64,000 nucleotides of DNA, taken from NCBI RefSeq assembly GCF_021404465.1, contig NZ_JABFTT010000005.1, positions 1-64,000 on the forward strand, written 5' to 3'. The position numbers and the translations under genes were made by a program. A model generated the notes under the pieces. That model saw only the letters and a list, made by a program, of their open reading frames with translations, was not told the origin of the DNA and searched no databases. Shown here piece after piece: positions 50,641 through 59,885 of this stretch. The stretch's first letter is position 1. Each line of letters starts with the position of its first letter. Source of the stretch: Billgrantia zhangzhouensis (GTDB taxonomy: Bacteria > Pseudomonadota > Gammaproteobacteria > Pseudomonadales > Halomonadaceae).

Positions 50641-50980
50641 AAGGATTCTTGAACGGCTCGACGCTCTCCAGCGTCATACGCCGCCCCTTCGTGGAAGAGT
50701 ACTCGAAAACACCAACGACTCGCACCGTTTCACCCAGATGAGGGGCGATACGCTCGTGGGGAAATATCTCCACGCGATTCAGATCTTCGTCCTCGATCCA
50801 GTAATGCAGCGGATCCTCGAAATGCCGCTCCCATCCCTGTGTCGCCACACGCGAGCCATCGAGCTGCTCGGCTTGGTTGACGAGCACCGCCAAGGATGCC
50901 TGGCGGACTTCTTCCCCACGATCCGAGCAAGCCGTGAGCGCGAGCAGGGCGAGCACGACCATTCCCCATCGACGTATCAA
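50639..50980 (-). CDS. Small lipoprotein, OB-fold-like
   Basis: A protein of about 113 residues with an N-terminal signal and a lipobox LTAC. The mature part carries ASLAVLVNQAEQLDGSRVATQGW and HLGETVRVVGVFEYSSTKGRRMTLES, which resembles a small OB-fold. The start is probably the TTG at 50980, with AGGAG 5 bases upstream; GTG at 50986 lies too close to the ribosome site. It should be membrane-anchored in the periplasm. The role is unknown. Confidence 0.65.
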   Translation of the reverse strand: MIRRWGMVVLALLALTACSDRGEEVRQASLAVLVNQAEQLDGSRVATQGWERHFEDPLHYWIEDEDLNRVEIFPHERIAPHLGETVRVVGVFEYSSTKGRRMTLESVEPFKNP

Positions 50981-51032
50981 TTCCACTCCTTACCTGCCTG
51001 ACCGCCCTTGAGCGGTCTTTCAGTTGGTTAGC

Positions 51033-51065
51033 GCCTACCGCCGTTTGCGTGAGACGGCGGTAGGC
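51033..51065 (-). terminator. Strong hairpin after the LysM gene
   Basis: A perfect 12-bp stem GCCTACCGCCGT/ACGGCGGTAGGC with a 9-base loop lies 7 bp after the LysM gene stop. A second stem GACCGC/GCGGTC follows at 51000-51017. T-runs are weak on the minus strand. Confidence 0.65.
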
Positions 51066-51071
51066 AAGGCT

Positions 51072-51722
51072 TCAGCGAGGAATCACCAGGGTCAGACCAG
51101 GCCAGACCAGATCAGGATTGGGCAGCACGTGCCGATTGGCCTCGTGTATCTCTTCCCAGCGTTGGCGGTTGCCGTAGAAGCGTCCCGCTATGGCGGCCAG
51201 GGTGTCGCCTCGCTGCACCCGGTAGAGGTTGGCATCCTGTGCCCGGGCCACCAGCCGCTGCTCACGCTCGAGCTCGGCGATCAGTTCGTCGATGCTCTCT
51301 TCCAGCGCCGCATCGCGACCGCCGGCACGCATCAGTTCCGCTCGTGAGGATCGAATCGCTCCCAATGTAACGCTGGCTGACCGCAGCGCGCCATCGAGGT
51401 CCAGCTCACCTCCCTCTTCAGCTGGCAAGCGTGCCCGTAACGCGCTCAGTTCACGCTGGGCATTACGCAGCTCACGCTCGCGTGCCACCAACTCCTCACG
51501 CAGTGCCGCAGCGTCCTGGCCGACCGCTTCAGCCTCTTCACTCGGCTCGGTACCGGTCTGCTCGGCCTGATCTGCTGCAGTTGCCTCAGGCTCGCCCTCG
51601 TCATTCTGCTGGGCCCAGCTGGCCGCACTCATGGAGATCGCCAGCAACCCAGCCGCCAGCAAGTAAGGAAAGGGCGAGAGCCGCGTGCAACGCTCTCGCA
51701 ACGGAGTAAGCATTTCGCTCAT
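51072..51722 (-). CDS. LysM-domain secreted coiled-coil protein
   Basis: This 216-residue protein has a signal peptide (PYLLAAGLLAISMSAASWAQ), an acidic low-complexity part, a long coiled coil (about 70-160, ELVARERELRNAQRELSALRARL) and a C-terminal LysM domain (LYRVQRGDTLAAIAGRFYGNRQRWEEIHEANRHV). LysM binds peptidoglycan. It probably sits in the periplasm and links to the cell wall. Confidence 0.85.
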   Translation of the reverse strand: MSEMLTPLRERCTRLSPFPYLLAAGLLAISMSAASWAQQNDEGEPEATAADQAEQTGTEPSEEAEAVGQDAAALREELVARERELRNAQRELSALRARLPAEEGGELDLDGALRSASVTLGAIRSSRAELMRAGGRDAALEESIDELIAELEREQRLVARAQDANLYRVQRGDTLAAIAGRFYGNRQRWEEIHEANRHVLPNPDLVWPGLTLVIPR

Positions 51723-51879
51723 GACGCAACCTCTTCGCTGTTGTTATGTCGCCGGGCCGACGCCCGCCAGAGCCATCGACCGCCAAGAGAAGCCGGGCCA
51801 GCATAAAACTCGCCCAAGGGAACAGTATGGTCAGAACGGCACACTCATGCCCGCTTGCTAATCAACGCAAGGCATAGAT

Positions 51880-51924
51880 GCAAATTTATTGAGCATTAGA
51901 TATTTTTGTGCAAATATATTTGCA
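51880..51924. promoter_or_regulatory. Candidate RpiR operator of the amino-acid/C45 operon
   Basis: TGCAAATATATTTGCA (51909-51924) is a perfect 16-bp palindrome with the TGnAAA-N4-TTTnCA design, and a second half-site TGCAAAT starts at 51880, 29 bp away. Both lie in the AT-rich promoter of the operon, whose last gene is an RpiR regulator. Confidence 0.75.
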
Positions 51925-51987
51925 TCGAGAGTTCAGCACCTCCTTCTCGATCTTTGCTCAACAACAAATACCTCACGAGGAAGTTCG

Positions 51988-52725
51988 ATGAAAACGCAAA
52001 TACTCTGTGCCGCCATGGGGGCCAGCCTCGCCCTTGCCTCTACTGCCTTTGCCGACAAGCTGATCGTCGCTACAGACACCGCCTTCGTTCCCTTCGAATT
52101 CATGCAGGATGGCAAGTACGTCGGGTTCGACATCGACATGTGGAGAGCCATCGCCGAGGAGAACGGCTGGGAATACGAGCTACGACCGATGGATTTCTCT
52201 GGCATCATACCGGCCCTCCAGACCAATCAGGTCGACGTGGCACTGGCCGGAATCACCATCCGCCCGGATCGCCAGGAAGTGATCGATTTCTCCGACGGCT
52301 ATTACGACAGCGGCTTCACTCTGATGGTCCCGGTGGAGAGCGAGATAGAAAGTACCGGCGATCTGGCCGGACGCACCCTAGCGCTGCGCATGGGAACCTC
52401 AGCGGCCGATTACGCTCAGGAGCATTTCACCGAGACCGAACTGAGGTTGCTGCCCAATATCGACAACGCCTACCTGGAGCTGCGCACCGGTCGCGTCGAT
52501 GCCGCCATGCACGATACCCCCAACGTGCTCTACTACATCGCCACCGCAGGAGACGGCCAAGTGAAAGCCGTCGGGGAGCAGATGATGGCTCATGAGTACG
52601 GCATCGGTTTCCCCAAGGGCAGCCCTCTGGTGGAAGACGTCAATGCCACCCTGGCCGCCATGCGTGAGGACGGTCGCTACGACGAGATCTACGAGACCTG
52701 GTTCGGCACCCGTCCCGGCCAATGA
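51988..52725 (+). CDS. Polar amino-acid ABC transporter, substrate-binding protein
   Basis: This 245-residue protein has a signal peptide ([22 protein letters not shown]) and the classic family-3 solute-binding fold: [36 protein letters not shown] near the start, then [38 protein letters not shown]. It binds amino acids or derivatives in the periplasm. GAGGAAG precedes the ATG. It is the first gene of an ABC-C45-RpiR operon. Confidence 0.94.
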   Translation: MKTQILCAAMGASLALASTAFADKLIVATDTAFVPFEFMQDGKYVGFDIDMWRAIAEENGWEYELRPMDFSGIIPALQTNQVDVALAGITIRPDRQEVIDFSDGYYDSGFTLMVPVESEIESTGDLAGRTLALRMGTSAADYAQEHFTETELRLLPNIDNAYLELRTGRVDAAMHDTPNVLYYIATAGDGQVKAVGEQMMAHEYGIGFPKGSPLVEDVNATLAAMREDGRYDEIYETWFGTRPGQ

Positions 52726-52771
52726 GTCGAGTAACAGCGCCCCTCATCCCTGACGAATCTCGAGGTTCCCA

Positions 52772-53428
52772 ATGAATACGGACTGGTCCGTCATCGTCAC
52801 CTTCATGCCTCAGTTGCTCAAGGGTGCTCAGATGACGATCTTCATTACCGTTGTGGGGCTGTGCGGCGGCATGGCGGTCGGAGCCATCGCTGGCCTCATG
52901 CGCGCCTACGGCAATTGGCTGCTCAACTACACGGCGATGGTCTACATCGAGGTGATTCGCGGCACGCCCATCGTGGTGCAGGTCATGTTTCTCTACTTTG
53001 CGCTGCCAGTGCTGGCCAGTATTCGCATCGACCCGCTCACCGCCGCCATGATCGCCATCGTGATCAATGCGGGTGCCTACATCGCCGAGATCGTCAGGGG
53101 TTCCCTGCAATCGATCAGCCGCGGTCTCGCCGAGGCCGGGCTGGCTCTCGGCCTGCCCCGCTGGAAAGTGCTGGTATACATCGTCGGGCCACTCGCCTTC
53201 CGGCGGTTGATTCCGCCTCTCGGCAACCAGTTCATCATCAGCCTGAAGGACACCTCACTATTCATCGTGATCGGCGTCGGCGAGCTGACACGCACCGGGC
53301 AGGAAATCATGGCGGCCAATTTCCGTGCCGTGGAGATCTGGAGTGCCATCGCCATCATGTACCTGATCATGACCGGCAGCCTGACCCTGCTGCTGCGCTT
53401 CATCGAGAGAAGGATGAAGATTCTATGA
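52772..53428 (+). CDS. Polar amino-acid ABC transporter, permease
   Basis: This 218-residue protein has five membrane helices and the HisM/GlnP signature: [40 protein letters not shown] and the EAA loop [25 protein letters not shown], split over two segments. Only one permease gene is present, so it would act as a homodimer. Its stop overlaps the ATPase start by 4 bp (ATGA). Confidence 0.94.
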   Translation: MNTDWSVIVTFMPQLLKGAQMTIFITVVGLCGGMAVGAIAGLMRAYGNWLLNYTAMVYIEVIRGTPIVVQVMFLYFALPVLASIRIDPLTAAMIAIVINAGAYIAEIVRGSLQSISRGLAEAGLALGLPRWKVLVYIVGPLAFRRLIPPLGNQFIISLKDTSLFIVIGVGELTRTGQEIMAANFRAVEIWSAIAIMYLIMTGSLTLLLRFIERRMKIL

Positions 53429-54153
53429 GCATCATTGAATTCAGGAACGTATCCAAGCACTTCGGTTCGCTCAAGGTGCTCGATGAGGTCGACCTTGCCA
53501 TCGACCGCGGCGAAGTGGTCGTGTTGATAGGTCCTTCAGGATCAGGTAAATCGACGCTGCTGCGCTGTATCAACGGGCTGGAAACGATCACCGGTGGAGA
53601 CCTGGTGGTGGATGAACTCAGCGTGCTGGCCGGTAATGCCAGGCTTAGAGAGATTCGCCAGGAAGCCGGCATGGTGTTTCAGCAGTTCAATCTCTTTCCG
53701 CAACTGACCGCCGTGGAAAACGTCGCCTTCGGTCCCAGGCACGTGCGAGGGGTGAACCGCACGCAGGCGCGGGAACAAGCGCTGGCCCTGCTCGACAAGG
53801 TGGGTCTGAAGGATCAGGCCGAGCAGTATCCCGACTCACTCTCCGGTGGGCAGCAGCAGCGCGTCGCCATCGCTCGGGCGCTGGCCGTCAAACCCAAAGT
53901 GATGCTCTTCGATGAGCCGACTTCGGCACTCGACCCCGAGCTGAAGCAGGAAGTGCTCAACGTGATGCGAACGCTTGCCGAAGAGGGCATGACCATGGTG
54001 GTAGTGACCCATGAGATGTCCTTCGCCAGACAGGTGGGCTCACGCCTGATTTTCATGGAACACGGCAAGATCGCGGTCGACGGCGATCCGCGAGAGATGA
54101 TCTCGTCTCCTACCAACCCCAGGCTCAAGGATTTTCTCAGACATGTTCATTGA
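53425..54153 (+). CDS. Polar amino-acid ABC transporter, ATPase
   Basis: This 242-residue protein has Walker [10 protein letters not shown], the signature [15 protein letters not shown], Walker B VMLFDEP and the H-loop [12 protein letters not shown]. It powers import of the solute taken up by the preceding two genes. The downstream C45 gene overlaps its end by 11 bp, indicating co-translation. Confidence 0.97.
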   Translation: MSIIEFRNVSKHFGSLKVLDEVDLAIDRGEVVVLIGPSGSGKSTLLRCINGLETITGGDLVVDELSVLAGNARLREIRQEAGMVFQQFNLFPQLTAVENVAFGPRHVRGVNRTQAREQALALLDKVGLKDQAEQYPDSLSGGQQQRVAIARALAVKPKVMLFDEPTSALDPELKQEVLNVMRTLAEEGMTMVVVTHEMSFARQVGSRLIFMEHGKIAVDGDPREMISSPTNPRLKDFLRHVH

Positions 54154-55198
54154 TCCGCCGAACGGCATGGAGCACCGAGCCGGGCTTCGATGCCTGCGCG
54201 CTTCCGGTGATCACAGGCAACTAGGCATCACGCTCGGCCAGGCCGGACACCACGCCGTGCATGACAAGCTGCTATCCAGCGAGCTGTGGCAGGATATCGT
54301 CCATCCCCGTCACGATGCAGCGGTCGCTCGCATGCTGGCATGCTGCCGAAGCCGTTTTCCCTGGGTGGTCGAAGAGCTTGAGGGACTGGCCGAAGGGCTC
54401 CAACTGCCCTTCCTGCAGGTTTTCGCATGGAACAGTCGGGGAGACCTGCTTGCTCACTGCCCGGACGGCTGCACCACCGTCGCCTTGCCCGGACATGAGC
54501 CCTGCATCGGGCACAATGAAGATGGACTTCCCTGCTTCGATGGCGACGTATTCGTGGCTCAGCTGTCGCCTGAAGACCAGCCGGCCTTCATGGCCTGCTG
54601 CTACCCGGGGTCGCTGCCGGGACATACCTTCGCCCTCACCGAGGCCGGCATCGTTCAGACCGTCAACAACCTGCGTTTCGATGGCGTAATACCCGAGATT
54701 CCCCGTATGGTGTTGGGGCGCGCCATGCTGGCCGAGCTCTCACTTAACGCCATTTTCAGCCTGCTGGCCCAGGCGCCGGCCAGCGGTGGATTTCATTTCA
54801 CCCTGGCCCAGCAGGGCGAAGCCAGGCTTTACAGCGTGGAGATAGGAAGCGGCCAGGTCTCCATCGAAACCATCGACAGCTCCTTTGTGCATGCCAACCA
54901 TGCGTTACATCATCCTCGTGCACAGGACGGCCAGACGATCACCCGTTCCTCTCGCGATCGCCAACGACGAGGTAACGAGCTGATCGCATCGGCGCACAGA
55001 GACCCTCTACGCGTGCTGCGCGATACCGGGGGCAGCGGACTGCCCATCTATCGTCGCGCCCCCGACGATCCCGACCATGAAAACACCCTTGCGACAGGCG
55101 TGTTCCGCCTGCTTGATGATGGTGTTCAATGGGAGATCCACATCCCAGGCCATAGTGAGCCCATTCATGGCAACAGACACACCCTCTTTGACAGATAA
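54143..55198 (+). CDS. C45-family Ntn-hydrolase (acyl-CoA:6-APA acyltransferase-like)
   Basis: This 351-residue protein resembles the C45 autoproteolytic hydrolases. Gly109-Cys110 in CPDGCTTVALPG fits the cleavage site that exposes an N-terminal nucleophilic Cys, and PCIGHNEDG follows. Related enzymes cut or transfer acyl groups on amino-acid amides. Its position between an amino-acid importer and an RpiR regulator suggests it hydrolyses the imported acylated or conjugated amino acid in the cytosol; no signal peptide is seen. Confidence 0.85.
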   Translation: MFIDPPNGMEHRAGLRCLRASGDHRQLGITLGQAGHHAVHDKLLSSELWQDIVHPRHDAAVARMLACCRSRFPWVVEELEGLAEGLQLPFLQVFAWNSRGDLLAHCPDGCTTVALPGHEPCIGHNEDGLPCFDGDVFVAQLSPEDQPAFMACCYPGSLPGHTFALTEAGIVQTVNNLRFDGVIPEIPRMVLGRAMLAELSLNAIFSLLAQAPASGGFHFTLAQQGEARLYSVEIGSGQVSIETIDSSFVHANHALHHPRAQDGQTITRSSRDRQRRGNELIASAHRDPLRVLRDTGGSGLPIYRRAPDDPDHENTLATGVFRLLDDGVQWEIHIPGHSEPIHGNRHTLFDR

Positions 55199-56087
55199 CG
55201 AACACGCTCCGTCCGATCTCGAATCGCTCCGTGCCCTCTCCCTGGCCATTGCCCGAGGCGAAAGCGATCGGCACTTGGGACCCAAGGCGCAGGAGGTACT
55301 TTCTCAGCTGATCGAGCTGCGCGGCGACCCGGCTCTGCTCTCCATCTCCGCCCTGGCCGCGAAGCTCGAGGTCAACCCCTCGACGATCTCACGCCTGGTC
55401 AGGTCACTTGGTTATGCGCGCTTTGGTGAGCTACAGCGCATCCTGCTTAGCGAGACTTTGACCCACTCCTTCTATCGCCAGCACGCCAGCACCGCACTGT
55501 CTGCAAACAGGAGCGATCTGCTGAACCAGGCGCGTCAATTGGCCGGCGAACAGTGCCGCAACATCGAGCGCTTTTTGGACAACCTGCGTAGCGATGAGCT
55601 GGAAGCCTTTGCCAATGCGGTAATGAATGCAGGCCGTGTTCGCCTGTGCGGCGTGCGTCAGTTTCATTCCTTCGCCAGCTTTCTCGCTTATGGCCTGGGA
55701 ATGCTGCGCTCCGATGTCAGCCTGCTCAGCGACAGCGGCCACGGCATCGCCGAGGGTCTGGCCGGCATGGGCGTCGACGACGTGCTGATAGCCGCCAGTT
55801 GCAAGCCCTACACACGGGAGGTGGTAGACATCTGCAAGGCAGCCCGCAACCATGGTATCCGCGTGCTGACGGTCACGGACATGTCCAGCTCCCCCCTCGT
55901 GCGACATTCCGAGCAGGCACTGCTGGTACCACACGAAACCAGCTTCATCTCTAATAGCATGGTGGCGTTCCTGAGCGCGGTGGAATGTCTGGTCAATGCG
56001 TGCGCCACGGTATCGGGGGAAACGGCGGGCGAGGCGCTTTCGCGCCGAGACAGGTTCATCGACGAACTGGGAATCGAGATGCGCTGA
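55167..56087 (+). CDS. RpiR-family regulator of the amino-acid/C45 operon
   Basis: This protein of about 306 residues has an RpiR helix-turn-helix (about 35-85, LISISALAAKLEVNPSTISRLVRSLGYARFGELQRI) and a SIS domain (about 145-275, RVRLCGVRQFHSFASFLAYGLGM). The start at 55167 lies inside the C45 gene (32-bp overlap). It is the last gene of the operon and the probable binder of the TGCAAATATATTTGCA site. Confidence 0.9.
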   Translation: MATDTPSLTDNEHAPSDLESLRALSLAIARGESDRHLGPKAQEVLSQLIELRGDPALLSISALAAKLEVNPSTISRLVRSLGYARFGELQRILLSETLTHSFYRQHASTALSANRSDLLNQARQLAGEQCRNIERFLDNLRSDELEAFANAVMNAGRVRLCGVRQFHSFASFLAYGLGMLRSDVSLLSDSGHGIAEGLAGMGVDDVLIAASCKPYTREVVDICKAARNHGIRVLTVTDMSSSPLVRHSEQALLVPHETSFISNSMVAFLSAVECLVNACATVSGETAGEALSRRDRFIDELGIEMR

Positions 56088-56130
56088 TCACACTGGCCAC
56101 GATCATGGCTATCCCCTGCGCGGGCCAGAG

Positions 56131-56328
56131 CTACCGGGCCTTGGGCTGCTCGGTAGCATTCTCAGCCGACTCGGCCATGCAGACTCGGTTGCGTCCCTCG
56201 CCTTTGGCCCGGTAGAGCGCTTCGTCGAGGCGCCTGTTGCACTGGGATTCCGACTCGTCAGGCCCCAGTTCGGCGACGCCGAAACTGCTGCCGGCACGCC
56301 CACAGCGGATGCGCCGCGGCCAACGCAT
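56131..56328 (-). pseudogene. GGDEF-domain C-terminal remnant
   Basis: The frame reads SSFGVAELGPDESESQCNRR followed by LDEALYRAKGEGRNRVCM, the standard end of a diguanylate cyclase GGDEF domain. Everything upstream (including the GGDEF loop) is missing, and an earlier segment with LIGALLEALPDALAAAHPL appears in another frame. It is a decayed fragment, not a working cyclase. Confidence 0.8.
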
Positions 56329-56368
56329 CCGGCAGCGCCTCGAGCAAGGCGCCGATCAGCTCCGCAGA

Positions 56369-57580
56369 CTAAGTTTTCCTGGCATGGATGAACAGATTTC
56401 TCGGCGTCAATTCCGCATTGCAGAAAGTGCCGAATACGACGGTAAATCCGGCCTCTTTCATCAGTGAAACCCGATCCAATGCCAGCCACACTTCGAGCGG
56501 CCGACGGAATAGATGGCGTACCAGCTCCAGCCGTTTCACCCTTGCCTGGCGCTTCCAGCCTGCCCGCTCATAGGGTGCCAGATCGAGGGAGCCCGGCAGC
56601 TCGAGTCCTTTGCTGTGCGCCGCCCAGCGACAGAACGCATCGAAGCGTTCGGGCAAGCGGCCATAGGCCAGGCTGGGCACCGGCAGGTAGCTGTCCTCGC
56701 CGCGCAACTCGCGCTGCAGCTCGTCGAAGCCCAGCCGCCAGGCATTGGCCTGCTCGCGACGGCGACGCACTCCCAGTGGCGCGGTGACGGTTTCCTGAAC
56801 GGCCAGAGCCAGGTCGTGGCGGTCGAGCCCCAAGCCGTGGCGTTGACATAATTCACGGCCCCGCTTCGATACGGGACGATAGCGCTCACCCCGCGTACGG
56901 TGGTAGCAGCAGGGCGCCAGGCTGACCGCACTACCCGATGCCGCCGCCAGCTCGAGTAACCGTAGATGCAGATCGCCACAGGCATGTAGAGAGACGGCGT
57001 GAGTCCTGGGAGAGAGAAAACGACTCGCGTCGGGGGCCAGTACGTCCTGTTCTTGAATTCTCACCGATACCTGCTGCCGTGCCGCCAGGCGCCGCCCCTC
57101 CTCGCATAGCGGAGCCTGCCACTCCAGGGCGGTGACCTCCGCGGCGTAACAATGGGCCAAGGCACGAGCCAGATGCCCCTTGCCTGCACACCAGTCAAGC
57201 AAAAGATCGTGCGGCGCCACACACAGATGCTGGAGGAACGTTTCGATCTGCTGCCATTTACGGCCGCTCACGTGGCTGCCCCATGCGTCAGGTAACGTCA
57301 ACGCAGCGGCATCGAGCGGTGTCAGGCGTACCAGCTCGGCCAATTCATCGACCGGCAGCCAGCCGCGCAGCGGCGACTGCTGCCAGGGATCGGCCTGCAG
57401 CCGGGCCACCTGTTCGTCATCCAGCTCCAGTAACGCCTCGATCCGCGCGGCGAATTTGGCCGGCCATGGCGGTAGGCGATAGGTGAACGGTGTCGGCCGC
57501 CACCATGGCTGCCACTCGGCCAGCAACGCGGTGAGACGAGAAAAGCGCCGTTCAGTATTCCAGGCGGGATGCTTCGGCAT
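56369..57580 (-). CDS. SAM-dependent methyltransferase, RNA-type
   Basis: This protein of about 403 residues has a C-terminal-type class I methyltransferase domain: LLLDWCAGKGHLARALAHCYAAEVTALEWQ binds SAM, and VSLHACGDLHLRLLELA and SLAPCCYHRTRGERY follow, the latter typical of tRNA Trm13/methyltransferase-32-like enzymes. The N-terminal 130 residues may bind RNA. The start at 57580, with GGAG 5 bases upstream, overlaps the end of the preceding gene by 29 bp. Confidence 0.85.
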   Translation of the reverse strand: MPKHPAWNTERRFSRLTALLAEWQPWWRPTPFTYRLPPWPAKFAARIEALLELDDEQVARLQADPWQQSPLRGWLPVDELAELVRLTPLDAAALTLPDAWGSHVSGRKWQQIETFLQHLCVAPHDLLLDWCAGKGHLARALAHCYAAEVTALEWQAPLCEEGRRLAARQQVSVRIQEQDVLAPDASRFLSPRTHAVSLHACGDLHLRLLELAAASGSAVSLAPCCYHRTRGERYRPVSKRGRELCQRHGLGLDRHDLALAVQETVTAPLGVRRRREQANAWRLGFDELQRELRGEDSYLPVPSLAYGRLPERFDAFCRWAAHSKGLELPGSLDLAPYERAGWKRQARVKRLELVRHLFRRPLEVWLALDRVSLMKEAGFTVVFGTFCNAELTPRNLFIHARKT

Positions 57581-58088
57581 CGAACTCCACCGAGATGCCA
57601 ATACCCTCGTCCACGCTGGGTGCCTCCTCCAACGCTTTCTGCAACGCCAGAATGCCCTGCACCCTGCCTGAAACGCGCGCTCTAACGCCTTCCACGTTAA
57701 AGGTATCGAGAGTCAGATTGAGCGCGGCATGGTCGGAAGTGAATACCGGCGGCATGGCAGTTGCGCCAATCGCATGCAGCACGTCGAACTGTGTGACCTC
57801 TCCATCTTCCAGGGTGATACTGAGGGATAGCGAGTCTCTCACTCGCCAGTCGTCCGGCTCGACGAAGCCGACGAGATCGATCTTGATGTGATCGCCAAGC
57901 TCGGTGAAGGTGGCATTGGAGTCGGCTCCCTGGCGCACGATGAACCACTCGCGTTCCTGACCGTCCAGCAACCCCATCATGCTACCTGCGATCTCGGGTT
58001 CCTCCGGCGAACTCGCTGCCACAGGGCCGGCCACGGCCAGCAGCGCCAACGCCGCCAGCCACGTCCTCTGCACGTGTTCTCGCTTCAT
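57552..58088 (-). CDS. Periplasmic protein of unknown function
   Basis: This 178-residue protein has a signal peptide (MKREHVQRTWLAALALLAVAGPVAA) and a strand-rich mature part (GLLDGQEREWFIVRQGADSN, LSLSITLEDGEVTQFDVLHA, GIGISVEFDAEASRLEY). It resembles no family that I recognise. It overlaps the methyltransferase gene, so both may be co-expressed. Confidence 0.7.
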   Translation of the reverse strand: MKREHVQRTWLAALALLAVAGPVAASSPEEPEIAGSMMGLLDGQEREWFIVRQGADSNATFTELGDHIKIDLVGFVEPDDWRVRDSLSLSITLEDGEVTQFDVLHAIGATAMPPVFTSDHAALNLTLDTFNVEGVRARVSGRVQGILALQKALEEAPSVDEGIGISVEFDAEASRLEY

Positions 58089-58155
58089 GATTCCCCCTTG
58101 CCATCGCTGCGGCTCGCCTGAAAGCCGCTCGGCGGCCATTCTCAAGGGCTCCCGC

Positions 58156-58626
58156 CTACCTGGCAAGCCCCAGACGCTCGTGCCATTCCGCCAGGCTCTC
58201 CTCCGGGTAGCGATCGAAACGTTTGTCGCGTGGCTTCACATCCGGCTCCACCCAGCTGGCCTTGCTGTCCAGCAGCAGGTGGACCCGTTCTGGCGGTACC
58301 GGCAAAGGCGTATCGATGGCCGAGGCGAAAGGATGTACCAGCTCCGGCCAGCTCGGGTCGAAGACCCACAGGGCACTGCCGCAGAGGGAACAGAAGTGCC
58401 GCTCACCCGAACTCGGCTGGCCATCGATCAGCGCATGATAGACGGAGACGACCTCCTCTCCCGCTACCCGCAGCGTGTCGTACCTGCCACCGAGATTGAT
58501 GGCATATCCGCCGCCTCCCGCGGTCTTGCGGCAGATCGAGCAGTAACAGCGCTGGTAGGGATACGGGTGTGGCGACTCGAGCTCGAACGTTACCGCTCCG
58601 CAGTGGCAGGACCCTTGCAGATGCAT
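58156..58626 (-). CDS. GFA family (glutathione-dependent formaldehyde-activating-like) zinc protein
   Basis: This 156-residue protein has the GFA zinc pattern: CHCGAV near the start (Cys7, Cys9), CYCSICRK (Cys28, Cys30, Cys33) and CSLCGSALWV later. The fold is shared with CENP-V-like proteins and formaldehyde-activating enzymes, but most bacterial members are uncharacterised. A degraded paralogue lies at 29534-29868. Confidence 0.88.
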   Translation of the reverse strand: MHLQGSCHCGAVTFELESPHPYPYQRCYCSICRKTAGGGGYAINLGGRYDTLRVAGEEVVSVYHALIDGQPSSGERHFCSLCGSALWVFDPSWPELVHPFASAIDTPLPVPPERVHLLLDSKASWVEPDVKPRDKRFDRYPEESLAEWHERLGLAR

Positions 58627-58806
58627 GGCAGGCCTCGCAGGTTCGGTGAATGTTCCTTCAGCGTAGCTGCTGGCTTGGCTCTGGCGAGGACGACCGGGCC
58701 GTTACGCCGAGCCCAACTGGAGTGGTATGGTCTTGGCAGACTTCGCAGTTGCACCTCATGAAAGCCTACTTCGTGAAAGTTTCCCCTCAGGCGCAAGGAC
58801 ACCGCA

Positions 58807-58974
58807 ATGATCGACCTCTGGACCTGGACCACTCCCAACGGGCACAAGGCTTCCATCCTGCTCGAGGAACTGGGCCTGCCCTACCGCACCCACGCCGTGG
58901 ACATCACCCAGGGCGAGCAGCATGAGCCGGCCTTCCTCGTGGTCAGCCCCAACAACAAGATTCCCCTGCCATGA
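58807..58974 (+). pseudogene. Glutathione S-transferase N-terminal fragment
   Basis: The frame starts MIDLWTWTTPNGHKASILLEELGLPYRTHAVDI and ends at SPNNKIPLP, then stops. This is the N-terminal thioredoxin fold of a Nu-class-type GST, which normally continues with about 150 more residues. The stop overlaps the ATG of the SDR gene (CCATGAG), so the SDR gene appears to have replaced the GST tail. Confidence 0.8.
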
Positions 58975-59855
58975 GTCGCCGTTCCCCCCTCCCCAGCGGT
59001 GCTACGCCGCCCAGCGTATTGGTAACCGGCGGCTCCAGCGGCATCGGCCATGGCGCGGCACATGCCTTGGCGCAACGCGGCTGGCGCGTCTTCACCACCG
59101 CTCGCCGCGAGGAGGATCTTGCACGGCTTCAGGCAGAGGGGCTCGAAGCCCTGCCTCTGGAGCTGGCCTCCAGCGAATCGATCGAAAGCTGTATTACGCA
59201 GGTGCTGGAGCGCACCGGTGGGCGGCTCGACGCACTGTTCAACAACGCCGCCTACGGTCAGCCGGGCGCGGTGGAGGATCTTTCCCGGGAGGTGCTGCGC
59301 GCTCAGTTGGAAGCCAACCTGCTCGGCACACACGAACTCACCACGCGGATCATTCCGGTGATGCGCGAGCAAGGCAGCGGGCGCATCGTGCAGAACAGTT
59401 CGGTGCTCGGATTCGCCGCACTGCCCTATCGTGGCGCCTACGTGTGCTCCAAGTTCGCCCTGGAGGGCTTGACCGATACCCTGCGCCAGGAGCTTCACGG
59501 CAGCGGCATCCATGTCAGCCTGATCGAGCCCGGCCCTATCGCCAGCCGCTTCCGCGAGAATGCCTATCGCGCCTTCAAGGCCAACATCGATGCCGATCAT
59601 AGCTACCACCGCGATACCTATCGCGCCGTGGAAGCCCGGCTGGCGGGCAACAAAGGCTCTTCCGGCGGTGCCTTCACCCTGGGTCCCGATGCCGTGGTTG
59701 ACAAGCTGATCCACGCACTGGAGAGCCGGCGCCCCAAACCGCGTTATCATGTGACCCTGCCCACCCACCTGTTCGGCGTGCTGAAGCGGCTGCTCACCAC
59801 GCGCGGCATGGACCGGGTGCTGCTGGCCTCGACACGCGACGAGCGCAGAACCTAG
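58971..59855 (+). CDS. Short-chain dehydrogenase/reductase (SDR)
   Basis: A classical SDR of 294 residues. The cofactor loop TGGSSGIGHGAA is at about 19-30, NNAAYG at about 91-96, and the catalytic Ser-Tyr-Lys set is in VQNSSVLGFAALPYRGAYVCSKFALEG. The longer C-terminal part resembles the retinol-dehydrogenase-like or YbbO-type SDRs. The substrate is unknown. The gene starts inside the GST fragment. Confidence 0.88.
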   Translation: MSRRSPLPSGATPPSVLVTGGSSGIGHGAAHALAQRGWRVFTTARREEDLARLQAEGLEALPLELASSESIESCITQVLERTGGRLDALFNNAAYGQPGAVEDLSREVLRAQLEANLLGTHELTTRIIPVMREQGSGRIVQNSSVLGFAALPYRGAYVCSKFALEGLTDTLRQELHGSGIHVSLIEPGPIASRFRENAYRAFKANIDADHSYHRDTYRAVEARLAGNKGSSGGAFTLGPDAVVDKLIHALESRRPKPRYHVTLPTHLFGVLKRLLTTRGMDRVLLASTRDERRT

Positions 59856-59885
59856 CCGATTCAACGCCACAAAAAGGAGACACGC

